A stretch of DNA of 7,118 bases from an uncultured Clostridia bacterium. GTDB taxonomy: Bacteria; Bacillota; Clostridia; Oscillospirales; Oscillospiraceae. Each line of letters begins with the position of its first letter. Position 1 is the first letter of the stretch. Location: assembly GCA_937907975.1 (NCBI GenBank), contig CALEQS010000237.1, positions 1 to 7,118 on the forward strand. Direction: 5' to 3'. This document shows positions 4,632 to 7,118 of the stretch, piece by piece. The notes under the pieces are model-generated. The model ran no database searches, was not told where the DNA came from, and was given only the letters and a program-made list of their open reading frames with translations. The position numbers and the translations under genes were made by a program.

Positions 4632-7034
4632 ATGCGCAATTACGATATGACCCCCGAGGTCGAGGAGGAAGAGAGCTGCACCTGTGGCTGCGGCAACCAT
4701 CACCACCATGAGGAGGAACACCACCACGAGGAGCACCATCATCACGATCACGACGACGATGATGGCGACGAGTGCGGCTGCGGGCACCACCATCACGACG
4801 ACGATGATGACGACGAGTGCGGCTGCGGGCACCACCATCACGATGACGATGATGATGACGATTGCGGCTGCGGGTACCACCATGACTACGACGGCGGGAC
4901 TCATGGCCGGCCAAAGCACATCGAGGGTGCGGTCACGCAGATTTTTCTGGTGAATAATCTGGGCTGCGCCCACTGCGCGTCCAAGATGGAGACCGAGATC
5001 AGCCAGATGCCGGAGGTGGCGTCCTGCACGCTGACTTACACCACCAAGCAGCTTCGGGTGGAGGCCGCTCAGCCGCTGGAGCTCCTGCCCCAGATCCAGC
5101 AGATCTGTGCGTCCATCGAGTCCGAGGTCACCGTCACCCCCCGGGCCGCCCGGGGCAAGGCAAAGAGCGAGGAGCAGGAGGAAGACGGAGACGAGGGCAA
5201 AAAGGACCTGATCCGCATTATCGTGGGCGCCGCCGCTCTGGTGATCGGCAAGGTGCTGGAGCACTTTCTGCCCGCCACCGACGCTCTGCCCTGCAATATT
5301 GCCGCCCTGATCCTGTTTGTGGTGGGCTATGTCTACTGCGGCTGGGGCGTGCTGAAGCAGGCCGCCGTCAACATTGCCCACGGCCGGGCACTGGACGAGA
5401 ATTTCCTGATGAGCATCGCCACGCTGGGCGCCTTCGCCATCGGCGATTATGCCGAGGCGCTGGGTGTTATGGTGTTCTACCGCGTGGGTGAATATTTTGA
5501 GGACAAGGCTGTGGAAAAGAGCCGCAGCAATATCATGGAGGCACTGGATCTGCGCCCCGAGGTCGTCAACCTGATGGAGGGCGGCGAGGTGCGCACCATC
5601 CCCGCCGAGGATGCCCTGCCCGGCGACGTGGTGCTGGTGCGGCCCGGTGACCGGGTGCCGCTGGACGGCACGGTGCTGGAGGGCGAGAGCCTGCTGGATA
5701 CCTCCGCCATTACCGGTGAACCGGTGCCGGTGGCTGTCCGCCCCGGTGATAGCATCACCTCCGGCTGTGTCAACCAGAACGGCGCGCTGACCGTCCGGGT
5801 GGAGAAAGAGCTCAGCGAGTCCATGGTCACCCGGATCATGGACAGCGTGGAGAATGCCGCCGCCGCGAAGCCCCATATCGACCGCTTCATCTCCCGTTTC
5901 TGCAAGGTCTATACTCCCTTTGTGGTGGCACTGGCGGTGCTGACCGCCCTGATCCCCTCCATTGTCACTGGCAACTGGGGCTATTGGGTCAAGACTGCTC
6001 TGACCTTCCTGGTCATCTCCTGCCCCTGCGCGCTGGTGCTCAGTGTGCCGCTGGCCTTCTTCGCCGGCATCGGCCTGGGCTCCAAGAAGAATGTCCTGTT
6101 CAAGGGCGGCAGCGCTATGGAGGCCATCTGCAATGTGAAGGCCATCGTCATGGATAAGACCGGCACCCTGACCCGGGGCGTGTTCACCGTTCAGCGCATC
6201 CTGCCTGCAGACGGCGTGAGCGAGGAGGAGCTGCTGGCCATGGCCGCAAAGTGCGAGAGTGCGTCCACCCACCCCATCGCCCAGTCTATCCGTGCCGCCG
6301 CCGAGGAGCGGGGCGTGAAGGCAGAGCGGCCGGAGTCCATTCAGGAGCTGTCCGGCCTGGGTATTGACGCCGACGGCATCCTCTGCGGCAACCGCAAGCT
6401 GCTGGAGCAGTACGGCATCGCCATTCCTGCGGACGACGGCGCCTTCGGCACCGAGGTGCTGCTGGCCGACCACAGCCGCTATCTGGGCCGCATCGTGATC
6501 TCTGATGAATTGAAGCCGGAGACCCACGCTGCCATCGCCGCGCTGAAGGCCGAGGGCCTCAAGACCGTCATGCTGACCGGCGACGCCTCCGACAGCGCCG
6601 AGGCTGTGGCCCGTGAGATCGGGCTGGATGAAGTCCATGCCAAGCTGCTGCCGCAGGATAAGCTGCGCATTCTGAAGGAGACCCGGGAGAAATACGGTCC
6701 GGTCATGTTCGTGGGCGACGGCATCAACGACGCCCCGGTGCTGGCCGGCGCAGACGTGGGCGCGGCCATGGGCAGCGGCGCAGATGCCGCCATCGAAGCC
6801 GCCGATGTGGTATTTATGACGTCCCGCATGGATGCGGTGCCTGAGGCCATCGCCATCGGCCGGGTGTCCACCCGCATCAGCCGTCAGAATATGGTCATTG
6901 CCATTGCCATCAAACTGATCGTCATTCTGCTGGGCTTCCTCGGTCTGGCCAATATGTGGGCTGCCGTGTTCGCAGATACCGGCGTGGCCATGATCTGCAT
7001 CCTGAACTCCATCCGTATTCTGTACCGTGAGTAA
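4632..7034 (+). CDS. cadA: P1B-2 heavy-metal (Zn/Cd/Pb) exporting P-type ATPase with His/Cys/Asp-rich N-terminal repeats
   Basis: An 800-residue membrane pump that uses ATP to expel divalent soft metals. Residues 15-91 are a metal-binding tail: a CTCGCG-N-HHHH start (16-26), mixed His/Glu/Asp (27-46), then repeats of ECGCGHHHHDDDDDD (47-61, 62-76, a degenerate third from 77). An HMA domain follows (about 102-170) with GCAHCASKME (111-120). A charged linker precedes paired membrane segments at about 193-213, 222-240 and 257-290. TGEP (361-364) marks the actuator domain. The transport site CPCALVLSVP (464-473) fits CPC(X)4SXP; N753(X)7K761 and D782-T-G fit the last two P1B-2 segments. DKTGTLT (508-514, phosphorylated Asp508), HP (547-548), and GDGINDAP (695-702) complete the ATPase. 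All catalytic residues are intact. The class is firm; which metal it exports is inferred, and copper is unlikely. It is monocistronic in this window, under a probable metal-sensor operator. Confidence 0.95.
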   Translation: MRNYDMTPEVEEEESCTCGCGNHHHHEEEHHHEEHHHHDHDDDDGDECGCGHHHHDDDDDDECGCGHHHHDDDDDDDCGCGYHHDYDGGTHGRPKHIEGAVTQIFLVNNLGCAHCASKMETEISQMPEVASCTLTYTTKQLRVEAAQPLELLPQIQQICASIESEVTVTPRAARGKAKSEEQEEDGDEGKKDLIRIIVGAAALVIGKVLEHFLPATDALPCNIAALILFVVGYVYCGWGVLKQAAVNIAHGRALDENFLMSIATLGAFAIGDYAEALGVMVFYRVGEYFEDKAVEKSRSNIMEALDLRPEVVNLMEGGEVRTIPAEDALPGDVVLVRPGDRVPLDGTVLEGESLLDTSAITGEPVPVAVRPGDSITSGCVNQNGALTVRVEKELSESMVTRIMDSVENAAAAKPHIDRFISRFCKVYTPFVVALAVLTALIPSIVTGNWGYWVKTALTFLVISCPCALVLSVPLAFFAGIGLGSKKNVLFKGGSAMEAICNVKAIVMDKTGTLTRGVFTVQRILPADGVSEEELLAMAAKCESASTHPIAQSIRAAAEERGVKAERPESIQELSGLGIDADGILCGNRKLLEQYGIAIPADDGAFGTEVLLADHSRYLGRIVISDELKPETHAAIAALKAEGLKTVMLTGDASDSAEAVAREIGLDEVHAKLLPQDKLRILKETREKYGPVMFVGDGINDAPVLAGADVGAAMGSGADAAIEAADVVFMTSRMDAVPEAIAIGRVSTRISRQNMVIAIAIKLIVILLGFLGLANMWAAVFADTGVAMICILNSIRILYRE
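4770..4904 (+). repeat. 45-bp tandem repeat encoding CGCG-HHHH-Asp tracts
   Basis: Two 45-bp units (4770-4814 and 4815-4859) differ at only two bases, both silent GAC/GAT changes. A third unit (from 4860) keeps GATTGCGGCTGCGGG and then diverges to a YHHDYDGG-coding end. Each unit adds one CGCG pair, a four-His run and a six-Asp/Glu run to the ATPase N-terminus. The surrounding CAY/GAY triplets are low in complexity, so copy number could vary by slippage. Confidence 0.9.
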
Positions 7035-7118
7035 AAGTAACGTAAACAGGCCCACCGCATGACAATGAACCGCGCCCCGTCAAGCGTACAATGAAATAAA
7101 ATAATCTTTTTGCTGCCA
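7035..7118. other. Non-coding tail after the ATPase gene
   Basis: Eighty-four bases follow the TAA of the ATPase. I see no hairpin plus T-run terminator and no promoter with both hexamers; the AT-rich TAAAAT at 7097-7102 has no matching -35. The end of the transcript, or the next gene, lies to the right of the window. Confidence 0.5.

Noticed and set aside
4699..4904. CRISPR-like or non-coding tandem array
   Set aside because: The repeats are in frame, contiguous, without spacers, and encode regular metal-binding residues inside the ATPase.
4614..7055. A very long open frame (813 codons) on the minus strand opposite the ATPase
   Set aside because: It is the exact antisense of a gene with all P-type ATPase motifs. 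Its translation is His/Gly/Gln-rich with valine/isoleucine runs produced by reverse-reading CAY/GAY codons, it shows no domain, and it has no ribosome binding site.

Overview
The window looks like chromosomal DNA from a GC-rich Gram-positive anaerobe of class Clostridia, probably the Oscillospiraceae/Ruminococcaceae (Flavonifractor or Oscillibacter type). The evidence is the gene families present (a CdaR/PucR-type regulator, a DUF4830 protein, the Asp23/YloU-FakA pair and a CadA-type ATPase), strong AAGGAGG-like ribosome binding sites, and AT-rich promoters between GC-rich genes. The assignment rests on protein character only; no rRNA or other marker is present.

Layout. 1-847 (-): the N-terminal 282 codons of a CdaR/PucR-like regulator that runs off the left edge before its DNA-binding domain. 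Its promoter lies at 910-938 and carries a good UP-element-like tract. 975-1678 (-): an RsuA-family 16S rRNA pseudouridine synthase, complete except for a frameshift near 1201-1204. 1744-2205 (+): a small membrane-anchored DUF4830 protein, divergent from the synthase. 2205-2241: a perfect hairpin that can terminate both convergent units. 2250-3947 (-): the fatty-acid kinase subunit FakA (DAK2/YloV family). 4009-4359 (-): an Asp23/Gls24 (YloU-type) protein immediately upstream of fakA and probably co-transcribed with it. 4360-4631: a divergent regulatory region with one promoter in each direction and a metal-sensor-like operator on the right-hand promoter. 4632-7034 (+): an 800-residue P1B-2 (Zn/Cd/Pb) heavy-metal exporting ATPase. 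Its N-terminus has about 90 residues of His/Cys/Asp repeats ahead of the HMA domain. 7035-7118: short non-coding tail with no clear terminator.

How the parts work. Most of the window is ordinary core genome: rRNA modification, phospholipid precursor supply by fatty-acid phosphorylation, and an envelope-associated protein. The accessory-looking part is the metal ATPase. Its promoter (TTGACT-17-TATATT) is followed at once by an 11-8-11 inverted repeat of the type bound by ArsR/SmtB repressors, so expression is probably released by metal. No repressor gene is in the window. The most unusual protein feature is the tandemly repeated CGCG-HHHH-D(n) sponge on that ATPase. I do not see a mobile element, CRISPR array, tRNA or rRNA gene, and I did not find a convincing new multi-gene system.
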